The notes beneath the pieces are model-generated. The model had not been told where the DNA came from. It did no database searches and saw nothing but the letters and a program-made list of their open reading frames with translations. From the NCBI GenBank assembly GCA_013361595.1, contig JABFXT010000341.1, positions 1 to 10,142 on the forward strand: 10,142 nucleotides of DNA. Reading direction: 5' to 3'. Source of the DNA: Nocardia sp. (lineage in GTDB: Bacteria > Actinomycetota > Actinomycetes > Mycobacteriales > Mycobacteriaceae). Positions 1 to 9,588 of this stretch are shown in pieces. A program made the position numbers and the translations under genes. Each line of letters opens with the position of its first letter. Position 1 is the stretch's first letter.

Positions 1-3
1 GTT

Positions 4-94
4 GTCGGGGCCCGCCCCGGGTCTGGACCGACGGAGCGGGGGAGCGAAGCGGAGGAGCGGAGGAGGGAAGACCCGGGGTAACGAGGGCCCCGAC
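4..94. repeat. Long imperfect inverted repeat with purine-rich loop
   Basis: The arm GTCGGGGCCC (4-13) pairs perfectly with GGGCCCCGAC (85-94), and CCCCGGGTCT (15-24) pairs perfectly with AGACCCGGGG (69-78). The two stems are separated by one base on the left and six (TAACGA) on the right. The 44-base loop (25-68) is almost all purine and repeats GGAGCG-like units. No gene start explains this. It could be a dispersed intergenic repeat, or the terminator or 3' structure of an upstream gene, although no T-tract follows. A frame open at the window edge ends at TAA 79-81 inside the right arm. It could be the tail of the preceding gene, which would be prmC by analogy with M. tuberculosis, but its composition gives no proof. 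The pairing is seen directly; its role is unknown. Confidence 0.7.
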
Positions 95-145
95 CATGCG
101 ACGCCGGAGGCGACGCCATTCAGCACAGCCCATACCATGGTCGGC

Positions 146-811
146 GTGAGTACCGTCTACGACTGCGCCGATCCCGACTCGCGCGCCGCCGGCCTGGCCG
201 CGGCGACCAGTGCTCTGAGATCGGGGCGGTTGGTCGTCGTGCCCACCGATACCGTTTACGGTCTGGCTGCCGACGCGTTCGATTCGGCGGCTGTCGCGTC
301 GTTGCTGGCGGCCAAGGGGCGGGGCCGGGATATGCCGGTTCCGGTGTTGGTCGGTTCGTGGAACACGATCGACGGGCTGGTGTTCTCGGTGCGGCCGCAG
401 GCCCGGGACCTGATCCGGGCGTTCTGGCCCGGCGGGCTGAGTATCGTTGTGCAGCAGGCGCCTTCGTTGTCCTGGGATCTCGGTGATGCGCGTGGCACGG
501 TGATGCTGCGGATGCCGCTGCATCCGGTGGCGCTGGAGTTGTTGCAGGAGGTCGGTCCGCTGGCGGTGTCCAGCGCGAATATTTCCGGCCGGCCGCCGGC
601 CGAGAATGTGACCCAGGCGCGTGAGCAGCTCGCGGCCCAGGTGGGTGTGTATCTGGACGGCGGCCCCGCCCAACACGCGCTTCCCTCCACCATTGTCGAT
701 CTCACCGCTGATCAGCCGCGGATTCTGCGGGTGGGCGCGGTGCCCACCGAGGCGGTCGCCGAAGTGCTGGGAGTCACTCCCGATGATCTGATCGGGTCCG
801 TCGCGCGGTGA
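146..811 (+). CDS. L-threonylcarbamoyladenylate synthase (Sua5/YciO/YrdC family)
   Basis: This cytosolic enzyme makes threonylcarbamoyl-AMP from threonine, bicarbonate and ATP, the first step of the t6A modification at A37 of ANN-reading tRNAs. The 221-residue product is one YrdC domain. Visible motifs are PTDTVYG (about 33-39), the basic KGRGRD (57-62), SSANISGRPP (142-151) and STIVDL (181-186). It lacks the extra C-terminal domain of long Sua5 proteins, so it is the short form. I chose GTG at 146 because the resulting N-terminus (MSTVYDCADPDSR) aligns without a gap to my recollection of the M. tuberculosis homologue Rv1301. An in-frame ATG at 137 would add three residues, and neither start has a good Shine-Dalgarno sequence. 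The frame stays open to position 2, but that extension is low-complexity and overlaps the inverted repeat. The next gene starts 61 bases after the stop, an order conserved in mycobacteria. Confidence 0.93.
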   Translation: MSTVYDCADPDSRAAGLAAATSALRSGRLVVVPTDTVYGLAADAFDSAAVASLLAAKGRGRDMPVPVLVGSWNTIDGLVFSVRPQARDLIRAFWPGGLSIVVQQAPSLSWDLGDARGTVMLRMPLHPVALELLQEVGPLAVSSANISGRPPAENVTQAREQLAAQVGVYLDGGPAQHALPSTIVDLTADQPRILRVGAVPTEAVAEVLGVTPDDLIGSVAR

Positions 812-872
812 AAGTACCGGTTTCGATGAAGGTCCGGGCGGTATTCCCGGCCGCCGGGCGGTGGTCGGCGCT

Positions 873-2039
873 ATGACCGGTTACGGTGCGGTCGTCCCGC
901 TGCGCGAGCTGCTCCTGGTGCTGTTGATCTCGGCGGCGGTGACCTATCTGGCCACCGGCGGGATCCGCACGCTGGCGATCGGGTTCGGCGCGGTGGCCAT
1001 TCCGCGTGATCGCGATGTGCATGTGAAGCCGATTCCCCGGATGGGCGGGGTGGGTATGTACTTCGGTGTGGTAGCGGCGGTGTTGTTCGCTCATCAGTTG
1101 CCGGCGCTGCGTCGTGGGTTCGATTACCGGCCCGATATCGCCGCCGTACTGGTGGCGGCGACGATCATCGTCGGGGTCGGCATCGTGGACGATCGCTGGG
1201 GGCTGGACGCGCTCACCAAATTCGCCGGTCAGGTCACCGCTGCCGGGGTGATGGCGGTGATGGGCCTGGGCTGGTACCTGATCTACGACCCGTTCAACAA
1301 CAGCACGGTCGTTCTCGACGGATTACAAGGTGGTCTGGTCACCGTGGCCGTGGCGGTGACGTTGATCAACGCCATGAATTTCGTCGACGGCCTGGACGGG
1401 CTGGCCGCCGGGCTGGGGCTGATCGCGTCCTTCGCGGTGTTCGCCTTCGCGGTGGGCCTGCTCACCGAACAGGGCGGTTCGGTGGACAGTTATCCGCCGG
1501 CACTGCTGGCCGCTGCCATGGCCGGTGCCTGTCTCGGCTTCCTGCCGCACAATTTCTCGCCGGCCCGGATCTTCATGGGGGATTCGGGATCCATGTTGAT
1601 CGGGCTGGTGCTGGCCGCTGTATCGACCAGTGCGTCCGGCCGGATCCCGCTGCAGGGGTACGGCCCGCGCGATATCGTCGGCCTGTTGTCGCCGTTGCTG
1701 CTGGTCGGCGCGGTGATGTTCATCCCGGTTCTGGATCTGTTGCTGGCGATCGTGCGCCGGGTCCGGGCGGGCGTCAGTTTCTCCACGCCCGACAAGATGC
1801 ATCTGCATCACCGGCTGTTGCAGATCGGGCATTCGCAGCGCCGGGTTGTGCTGGTGATCTACCTCTGGGTCGGCATTCTCGCGTTCGGCGCGGTGGGTAC
1901 CTCGGTGATGGATCGCCGGGTGGTGGTGTTGATGATGGCGGCCGGGCTGCTGTTCGCCCTGGTCGTGACCGCTGTTCCGGGTCTGTGGCGTCGGCAGGCG
2001 CGGCGGGACGCGGCGGGTTCGGTTTCGGAGTCCGGGTAG
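873..2039 (+). CDS. wecA: Polyprenyl-phosphate GlcNAc-1-phosphate transferase WecA/Rfe
   Basis: This integral membrane enzyme of the MraY/WecA family moves GlcNAc-1-phosphate from UDP-GlcNAc to decaprenyl phosphate. In Mycobacteriales that starts the linkage unit joining arabinogalactan to peptidoglycan. The protein has 388 residues with about ten or eleven hydrophobic segments. Family motifs are present in order: PRMGG (about 55-59), the acidic DDRWG (106-110), NAMNFVDGLDGL (166-177), FMGDSGS (about 234-240) and the histidine motif HLHHRL (310-315). The N-terminal region VPLREL and the block DDRWGLDALTKFAGQ are near-identical to what I recall of M. tuberculosis Rv1302. ATG at 873 is chosen because it gives a short N-terminus and its ATGA overlaps the stop of a tiny upstream frame. 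An in-frame GTG at 861 is the alternative and would add four residues. The gene ends with TAG and the next gene starts 10 bases later, so the two are likely cotranscribed. Confidence 0.94.
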   Translation: MTGYGAVVPLRELLLVLLISAAVTYLATGGIRTLAIGFGAVAIPRDRDVHVKPIPRMGGVGMYFGVVAAVLFAHQLPALRRGFDYRPDIAAVLVAATIIVGVGIVDDRWGLDALTKFAGQVTAAGVMAVMGLGWYLIYDPFNNSTVVLDGLQGGLVTVAVAVTLINAMNFVDGLDGLAAGLGLIASFAVFAFAVGLLTEQGGSVDSYPPALLAAAMAGACLGFLPHNFSPARIFMGDSGSMLIGLVLAAVSTSASGRIPLQGYGPRDIVGLLSPLLLVGAVMFIPVLDLLLAIVRRVRAGVSFSTPDKMHLHHRLLQIGHSQRRVVLVIYLWVGILAFGAVGTSVMDRRVVVLMMAAGLLFALVVTAVPGLWRRQARRDAAGSVSESG

Positions 2040-2049
2040 AGTTCGGCCC

Positions 2050-2517
2050 GTGTCCACGAGTCCTGCCGGTCCCAGTTCCTCCGAGAGCGCCGATGCCCCG
2101 CTGCGTGCGGCATTGCGGTACGGGTTGATCGGTTTGGTCGTGCTGACCGTGTTGTCGGTGGCGATCGCGACTGCTTTCGCCGGTGTGGCCGGACTGTGGG
2201 GCGCGCTGCTGGGGGCCGCGATCGGTGGTGGGTTCATCCTGACTACCGCCGTGGTGGTGCTGCTCGGCGCGAAACTGCCGCCTACCACGGCCGGGCTGGT
2301 CATGCTGATCAGCTGGGTGGGGAAGCTGCTGGTCGCGCTGATCGTCATTGCGATTCTGCAGCGATTCGATTTCTACGACCGGGTGGCGCTGTTCCTGACC
2401 GTCGTGGGCGCCCTGGTCATCGTGCTGGGGGCGGAAACTTACGGTGTATTGAGACAGAAAGTCCCCTATGTGACCGTCACTGAGCAGGGTCGGGAAGCGG
2501 ACTCCGACCAGGGGTGA
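2050..2517 (+). CDS. AtpI-like small membrane protein upstream of ATP synthase genes
   Basis: The 155-residue product has a polar, Ser/Pro-rich N-terminus (1-20), four predicted transmembrane helices (about 23-43, 46-70, 81-104 and 111-131) and a charged C-terminal tail. Its size, topology and place just before atpB match the AtpI-like proteins (Rv1303 in M. tuberculosis). In other bacteria, AtpI proteins are thought to help assemble the c-ring or support cation supply. I see no catalytic motif, so the name rests on position and topology rather than strong sequence identity. It starts with GTG, 10 bases after the wecA stop, with only a weak ribosome-binding site, which suggests coupling to wecA. 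A 329-base regulatory gap separates it from atpB, so it may be expressed with wecA and only partly with the ATP synthase genes. Confidence 0.75.
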   Translation: MSTSPAGPSSSESADAPLRAALRYGLIGLVVLTVLSVAIATAFAGVAGLWGALLGAAIGGGFILTTAVVVLLGAKLPPTTAGLVMLISWVGKLLVALIVIAILQRFDFYDRVALFLTVVGALVIVLGAETYGVLRQKVPYVTVTEQGREADSDQG

Positions 2518-2523
2518 CCAGGG

Positions 2524-2544
2524 TCTACGACAATTTGTCGTAGA
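2524..2544. promoter_or_regulatory. Perfect palindrome, candidate BlaI-type operator
   Basis: The left arm TCTACGACAA (2524-2533) and the right arm TTGTCGTAGA (2535-2544) are exact reverse complements around a single central T. The core TACGACA...TGTCGTA has the TACA/TGTA half-site character of BlaI/MecI winged-helix repressor operators. In M. tuberculosis, BlaI (Rv1846c) is reported to bind at the ATP synthase locus and to be released on beta-lactam exposure. The site lies about 300 bases upstream of the atpB start and just after the atpI-like stop, so it would control an internal promoter for atpB-atpC. The palindrome is direct observation; the repressor's identity is inference. Confidence 0.75.
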
Positions 2545-2650
2545 TTACATCGCCCCCGCTACACGTTGTCGTAGTTCTCTTGGTAAAGTATTGGTAAGCA
2601 AGCGACTAAGCCAGGGGCGCCGACCAGGCCCGACCAGCTACCGCTATGCT
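2535..2650 (+). promoter_or_regulatory. Probable promoter region for atpB-atpC
   Basis: This stretch is clearly richer in A+T than the flanking genes and lies at the only large gap before the ATP synthase genes. Candidate -35 hexamers are the two TTGTCG copies (2535-2540 and 2566-2571). Candidate -10 elements are TAAAGT (2584-2589), TATTGG (2589-2594) and TATGCT (2645-2650), and no pair has ideal spacing and sequence. A direct repeat of TTGGTAA (2580-2586 and 2591-2597, period 11) sits within it. I cannot place the transcription start. A start in this stretch would give an untranslated leader of roughly 190 to 260 bases. Confidence 0.4.
2566..2574 (+). promoter_or_regulatory. Second TTGTCGTAG half-site
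   Basis: TTGTCGTAG repeats exactly the right half of the palindrome 31 bases downstream (the first copy is 2535-2543). The expected left half is degenerate, with about 5 of 9 positions matching. It may be a weaker secondary operator allowing cooperative binding. It could also serve as a -35-like element (TTGTCG). Both readings are inference. Confidence 0.45.
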
Positions 2651-2775
2651 ACTGCCGTGCCGTGCTCGTCAAGGGTTCGGTTCTGCATGTCGACGATGTC
2701 GCCGACACACGTACAGACGCCAGCGCGGATCGCCGCTACAGCTGCTGACGACCTCGAGCCGACCTCAGTCGACCC

Positions 2776-2792
2776 ACATTGATCGTCAATGT
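2776..2792. repeat. Short perfect inverted repeat in atpB leader
   Basis: ACATTGA (2776-2782) and TCAATGT (2786-2792) are exact reverse complements around TCG. The site is AT-richer than its surroundings. It could be a small RNA hairpin in the leader or another protein-binding site. The function is unknown. Confidence 0.5.
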
Positions 2793-2801
2793 CCGATCGA
2801 A

Positions 2802-2838
2802 CCGCGGGAGCGAAAACTTCCCGCGGCCCGAACACGGG
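2802..2838 (+). promoter_or_regulatory. Leader hairpins next to atpB ribosome-binding site
   Basis: CCGCGGG (2802-2808) pairs perfectly with CCCGCGG (2820-2826). An A-U pair and a G-U pair can extend the stem into the A-rich loop. Directly after it, CCCG (2827-2830) can pair with CGGG (2835-2838) across the tetraloop AACA, and this second stem would cover the start of the atpB Shine-Dalgarno sequence (GGGAGAG, 2836-2842). No T-tract follows, so this is not a typical terminator. Control of translation initiation is a plausible inference. Confidence 0.45.
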
Positions 2839-2846
2839 AGAGAACG

Positions 2847-3638
2847 CTGAGCGTCACCACCTTGGCCGCGGAGTTCCACGCGCCGTCGCTAACCGACTTC
2901 TTCCCTCCAGCGGTGCTGTTCGAGGGGACCCCCTTCGAACTCGATCGGCTGATGCTGGTCCGGCTCGTGATGACCGCCGTCCTGATCGCTTTCCTGTTCC
3001 TGGCGTTCCGGACTCCGCGAATCGTGCCGAAAAAGCTGCAGAACATCGGCGAAATGGGTCTGGTCTTCGTCAAGGAGCAGATCTGTGACGAGATCCTCGG
3101 CAAGGAAAGCGGCCGTAAGTTCTTCCCGCTGATCGCGACGATCTTCTTCACCGTTCTGTTCTTGAACTTCTCGGGTGTGATCCCCGGTCTGAACATCTCG
3201 TCGAACGCGCGTATCGGCATGCCGCTGGTACTGGCAGTGATCGCGTATATCGCGTTCAACTACGTGGGCATCAAGAAGTACGGCTTCTTCACCTATATGC
3301 GCAGCAGCATCGTCGTTCCGAATGTTCCGCCGGCCATGCACGTCCTGCTCATTCCGATCGAGTTCATCTCGACCTTCGTGCTGCGCCCGTTCACGCTGAC
3401 CGTCCGACTCATGGCCAATATGCTCGCCGGTCACATCATGTTGGTGCTGTTCTTCAGCGCGACCCAGTTCTTCCTCTTCGACGCGGACGCCTGGATGAAG
3501 GTGTTCTCGCCCTTCTCGCTCCTGGGCGGGCTCGCATTCACGCTGTTCGAACTGCTGGTCATTTTCCTGCAGGCCTATGTGTTCGCGTTGCTGACCGCCG
3601 TGTACATCAGCCTTGCCCAGCACGCCGACGAACACTGA
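2847..3638 (+). CDS. atpB: ATP synthase Fo subunit a
   Basis: Subunit a forms the two proton half-channels beside the c-ring. The 263-residue protein has five or six hydrophobic segments. The essential arginine lies in LTVRLMANMLAGH (R187, equivalent to E. coli R210), and the last helix carries LQAYVFALLTAVY with Q242 in the conserved glutamine position. The sequence resembles Corynebacterium AtpB much more than mycobacterial AtpB. No ATG or GTG begins the conserved N-terminus. The best start is CTG at 2847, which follows GGGAGAG (2836-2842) at normal spacing and gives MSVTTLAAEFHAP. TTG at 2862 is the fallback but has no ribosome-binding site. The frame stays open upstream to 2646, but that part has no protein-like character. 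The gene ends 77 bases before atpE. Confidence 0.93.
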   Translation: MSVTTLAAEFHAPSLTDFFPPAVLFEGTPFELDRLMLVRLVMTAVLIAFLFLAFRTPRIVPKKLQNIGEMGLVFVKEQICDEILGKESGRKFFPLIATIFFTVLFLNFSGVIPGLNISSNARIGMPLVLAVIAYIAFNYVGIKKYGFFTYMRSSIVVPNVPPAMHVLLIPIEFISTFVLRPFTLTVRLMANMLAGHIMLVLFFSATQFFLFDADAWMKVFSPFSLLGGLAFTLFELLVIFLQAYVFALLTAVYISLAQHADEH

Positions 3639-3715
3639 CCGACCGGAACAACCGATAAGGACCTGCTGCACCGCGCCGTCCGGCGGGTGAGCAACAGAAA
3701 GGGAATGGAAGACTC

Positions 3716-3964
3716 ATGAGCCTCTCGTACCTGGCCCAGGAAGCTGCCACCAACGAATCCACGCTGAAGGGCCTCGGCGCTGTCGGCTACGGCCTGGCCG
3801 CGATCGGCCCCGGCATCGGCGTCGGTATCGTCGTCGGTTAGGCGATCGTGGGTATTGCCCGCCAGCCCGAGCTCTCCGGCACCATCCGGACCAACATGTT
3901 CCTGGGCATCGCGTTCACCGAAGCCCTGGCACTGATCGGTCTCGTCGCCGGCTTCATCTTCTGA
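3716..3964 (+). pseudogene. atpE: ATP synthase Fo subunit c, interrupted by in-frame TAG
   Basis: Subunit c is the two-helix hairpin lipoprotein-like subunit that oligomerises into the proton-driven rotor ring. The frame has 82 codons from ATG 3716 to TGA 3962-3964. The first helix includes [18 protein letters not shown], the polar loop is ARQPE (R49-Q50-P51) and the second helix is [20 protein letters not shown] with the proton-binding carboxylate E69. Codon 42 (3839-3841) is TAG, right after the first helix, where E. coli c has Lys34 and Streptomyces has Asn. AAG is one base away. Everything else is intact, with no frameshift and normal codon use, so the change is recent, a sequencing error, or read through. 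As written, translation stops after 41 residues and yields no usable c subunit. TAG serves as the stop of four neighbouring genes, so general reassignment is unlikely. AGAAAGGGA (3696-3704) is the likely ribosome-binding site. Typed as a pseudogene only because of the stop. Confidence 0.9.
3839..3841 (+). other. atpE: In-frame TAG at codon 42 of atpE
   Basis: Counting from ATG 3716, codon 42 is TAG. The context is GGT TAG GCG. The base after the stop is G, which is not a known leaky readthrough context. The next in-frame codons continue the c subunit loop and second helix exactly. Confidence 0.95.
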
Positions 3965-3969
3965 TTCCG

Positions 3970-4530
3970 ATGAACGAGTTCATTCTGCTCGCAGCGGCTG
4001 AGGGAGAGGATGTGAATCCTCTCGTCCCCGCGACGTACGACATCGTCTGGTCGGCGATCTGCGTGGCGATCATCGCCTTCGTGGTCTACAAATACGCCGT
4101 TCCGCGCCTGATGAAGGTGCTGGACGAGCGCGCCGACAAGATCGAGGGTGGCATCGAACGGGCCGAGGCCGCGCAGGCCGAAGCCCAGGAGACGCTGCAG
4201 CAGTACCAGAAGCAGCTGGCCGACGCCCGCCTGGAATCCGCGAAGATCCGTGAAGACGCCCGCACCCAGGGCCAGCAGATCCTCGCCCAGATGAAGGCCG
4301 ACGCCCAGGCCGAGAGCGACCGTATCGTCGCGGCCGGGCACACCCAGCTGGAAGCCCAGCGCCAGCAGATCCTGACCGAGCTGCGTGCCGAGGTCGGCCG
4401 CACCGCCGTGGACCTGGCCGAGAAGATCATCGGGCAGTCGGTATCGGACGAGGCCAAACAGGCCGCGACGATCGAGCGATTCCTCGACGAGATCGACCGT
4501 TCGGACGCCGGTATCGGGGTCGGAAGGTAA
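3970..4530 (+). CDS. atpF: ATP synthase Fo subunit b
   Basis: Subunit b is the peripheral stalk. It is anchored by one N-terminal membrane helix and reaches up to delta on top of F1. The 186-residue protein has a short periplasmic-side N-terminus, a transmembrane helix at about 24-42 (within [20 protein letters not shown]), and then a long Ala/Glu/Gln-rich coiled coil from about 48 to 165. Blocks such as [21 protein letters not shown] closely resemble Corynebacterium AtpF. ATG at 3970 follows the atpE stop by 5 bases and has no Shine-Dalgarno sequence of its own, so translation is probably coupled to atpE. The early stop in atpE could therefore also lower b synthesis. A later in-frame GTG at 4012 would cut off most of the polar N-terminus and is less likely. 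Confidence 0.95.
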   Translation: MNEFILLAAAEGEDVNPLVPATYDIVWSAICVAIIAFVVYKYAVPRLMKVLDERADKIEGGIERAEAAQAEAQETLQQYQKQLADARLESAKIREDARTQGQQILAQMKADAQAESDRIVAAGHTQLEAQRQQILTELRAEVGRTAVDLAEKIIGQSVSDEAKQAATIERFLDEIDRSDAGIGVGR

Positions 4531-4534
4531 CGAC

Positions 4535-4540
4535 GGAGGA
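4535..4540 (+). promoter_or_regulatory. Ribosome-binding site fixing the atpH start
   Basis: GGAGGA ends 9 bases before ATG 4550. An in-frame GTG at 4541 directly abuts this site and cannot use it, so ATG 4550 is the start. Confidence 0.7.
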
Positions 4541-4549
4541 GTGAAAACC

Positions 4550-5359
4550 ATGTACGCAGCGAGCCGTGAGGCCAGCTCCCGGTCCAAGGAGGCGCTCCGG
4601 GCCGCGCTGACCGGCAGCAACGGTGTTGCGGCCACGACGGGGTCCGAACTGTTCGCCGTTGTCGACGTACTGGACGACCAGCGTCCGCTGCGTGTGGCGC
4701 TCGCGGACGTATCGGTGCCCGGTTCGGCCCGCGCCGAACTGAGCGAGCGGATCTTCGGGAGCCGGGTCAGCGCTGCCACTCAGGCGGTGCTGACCACTGC
4801 GGTCGCCCAGGATTGGTCACGTCCCCGGGATCTGGTCGAGACCCTGGTGCTGCTCGGTCAGCTGGCATACCTGGAATCGGCCTCCGAACAGGGCCGGCTG
4901 ACCGCGGTCGAGGACGAACTGTTCCGGTTCGGTCGGATCATCGCCGACAACCCGGTGCTGGACCAGGCCCTGTCCGACCGTGCCGCCTCGGCCGCGGCCA
5001 AACGGGAATTGCTCGATCGACTGCTGTCCGGCAAGACCGAGACCATTACCCAGGCCCTCACCGAGCAGGTGGTGACCAGGCAGCGTTCCGGGATCGGTGT
5101 GGCCTTCGACGAACTGTCCGACCTGGCCGCGGCCCGGCGTGAACAGATCGTCGCGCACGTGCGGTCGGCCATCGAGCTGACCGACTCCCAGCGTGAGCGG
5201 CTGGCCGGCGCCCTGGCGCGTATCTACAACAAGGCTGTCACCGTGCATGTCGAGGTCGATCCCGAACTGTTGAGCGGGCTCGTCGTGCGCATCGGCGACG
5301 ATGTGATCGACGGCAGCGCGATCGGCCGGCTGGATCGGCTGCGCCGCTCGCTGACCTAG
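4550..5359 (+). CDS. atpH: ATP synthase F1 subunit delta (OSCP homologue), unfused
   Basis: Delta joins the top of the alpha3-beta3 head to the b stalk. The product has 269 residues, longer than E. coli delta (177) but typical for Corynebacterium and Streptomyces. It begins MYAASREAS, close to the Corynebacterium N-terminus. The helical N-terminal domain spans about 1-190, and the conserved C-terminal domain contains VEVDPELLSGLVVRIGDDVIDGS (about 236-258), the OSCP/delta signature. There is no b-like membrane helix or coiled coil in front, so this is not the b-delta fusion seen in mycobacteria. It starts 19 bases after atpF and ends with TAG. An 81-base gap with a hairpin separates it from atpA. 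Confidence 0.95.
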   Translation: MYAASREASSRSKEALRAALTGSNGVAATTGSELFAVVDVLDDQRPLRVALADVSVPGSARAELSERIFGSRVSAATQAVLTTAVAQDWSRPRDLVETLVLLGQLAYLESASEQGRLTAVEDELFRFGRIIADNPVLDQALSDRAASAAAKRELLDRLLSGKTETITQALTEQVVTRQRSGIGVAFDELSDLAAARREQIVAHVRSAIELTDSQRERLAGALARIYNKAVTVHVEVDPELLSGLVVRIGDDVIDGSAIGRLDRLRRSLT

Positions 5360-5365
5360 CGGCGA

Positions 5366-5388
5366 CGGCGCCGGATCCACCGGTGCCG
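5366..5388 (+). repeat. Hairpin between atpH and atpA
   Basis: CGGCGCCGG (5366-5374) and CCGGTGCCG (5380-5388) form a 9-base-pair stem with one G-U pair around ATCCA. It begins 6 bases after the atpH stop. No T-tract follows, so it is more likely an RNA-processing or stability element, or chance in GC-rich DNA, than a terminator. Confidence 0.4.
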
Positions 5389-5440
5389 GCCGCTCCACAC
5401 CCCCGACATTCCACGACCAGAGACCGAGAGCAGGAAGAAC

Positions 5441-7078
<1,638 letters not shown>

Positions 7079-7139
7079 ACCGGGCGAACCATGCGCTGTT
7101 TTCCTGTAACGCCGCGAACGAAGGGAGTGTGAACCGCCG

Positions 7140-9582
<2,443 letters not shown>

Positions 9583-9588
9583 CCCTCC

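Noticed and set aside
1..81. Frame open at the left edge ending at TAA 79-81 as the C-terminus of prmC
   Set aside because: Only 26 residues are visible, they are biased in composition, and they lie in the inverted repeat. The assignment would rest on synteny alone.
2..145. N-terminal extension of the sua5 family gene to the window start
   Set aside because: It is low-complexity, derives from the inverted repeat, and is absent from the family. The normal N-terminus begins at GTG 146.
2646..2846. Upstream extension of the atpB frame, and other frames in the leader (2591-2782, 2789-3088)
   Set aside because: They are Arg/Cys/Ser-rich without family similarity, and they overlap operator-leader structures. 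The conserved AtpB sequence begins near 2847.
3839..3841. TAG in atpE as a pyrrolysine or reassigned sense codon
   Set aside because: TAG ends wecA, atpH, atpA and atpD in this window, no pyrrolysine genes are visible, and this use is not known in such actinobacteria. Suppression cannot be excluded from the window alone.
5366..5388. Hairpin after atpH as an intrinsic terminator
   Set aside because: No T-tract follows, and termination here would cut off the catalytic genes. It is kept only as a hairpin.
7091..7132. 13-codon frame ([13 protein letters not shown]) between atpA and atpG
   Set aside because: It has no ribosome-binding site, overlaps the probable atpG Shine-Dalgarno sequence, and is short enough to be chance.
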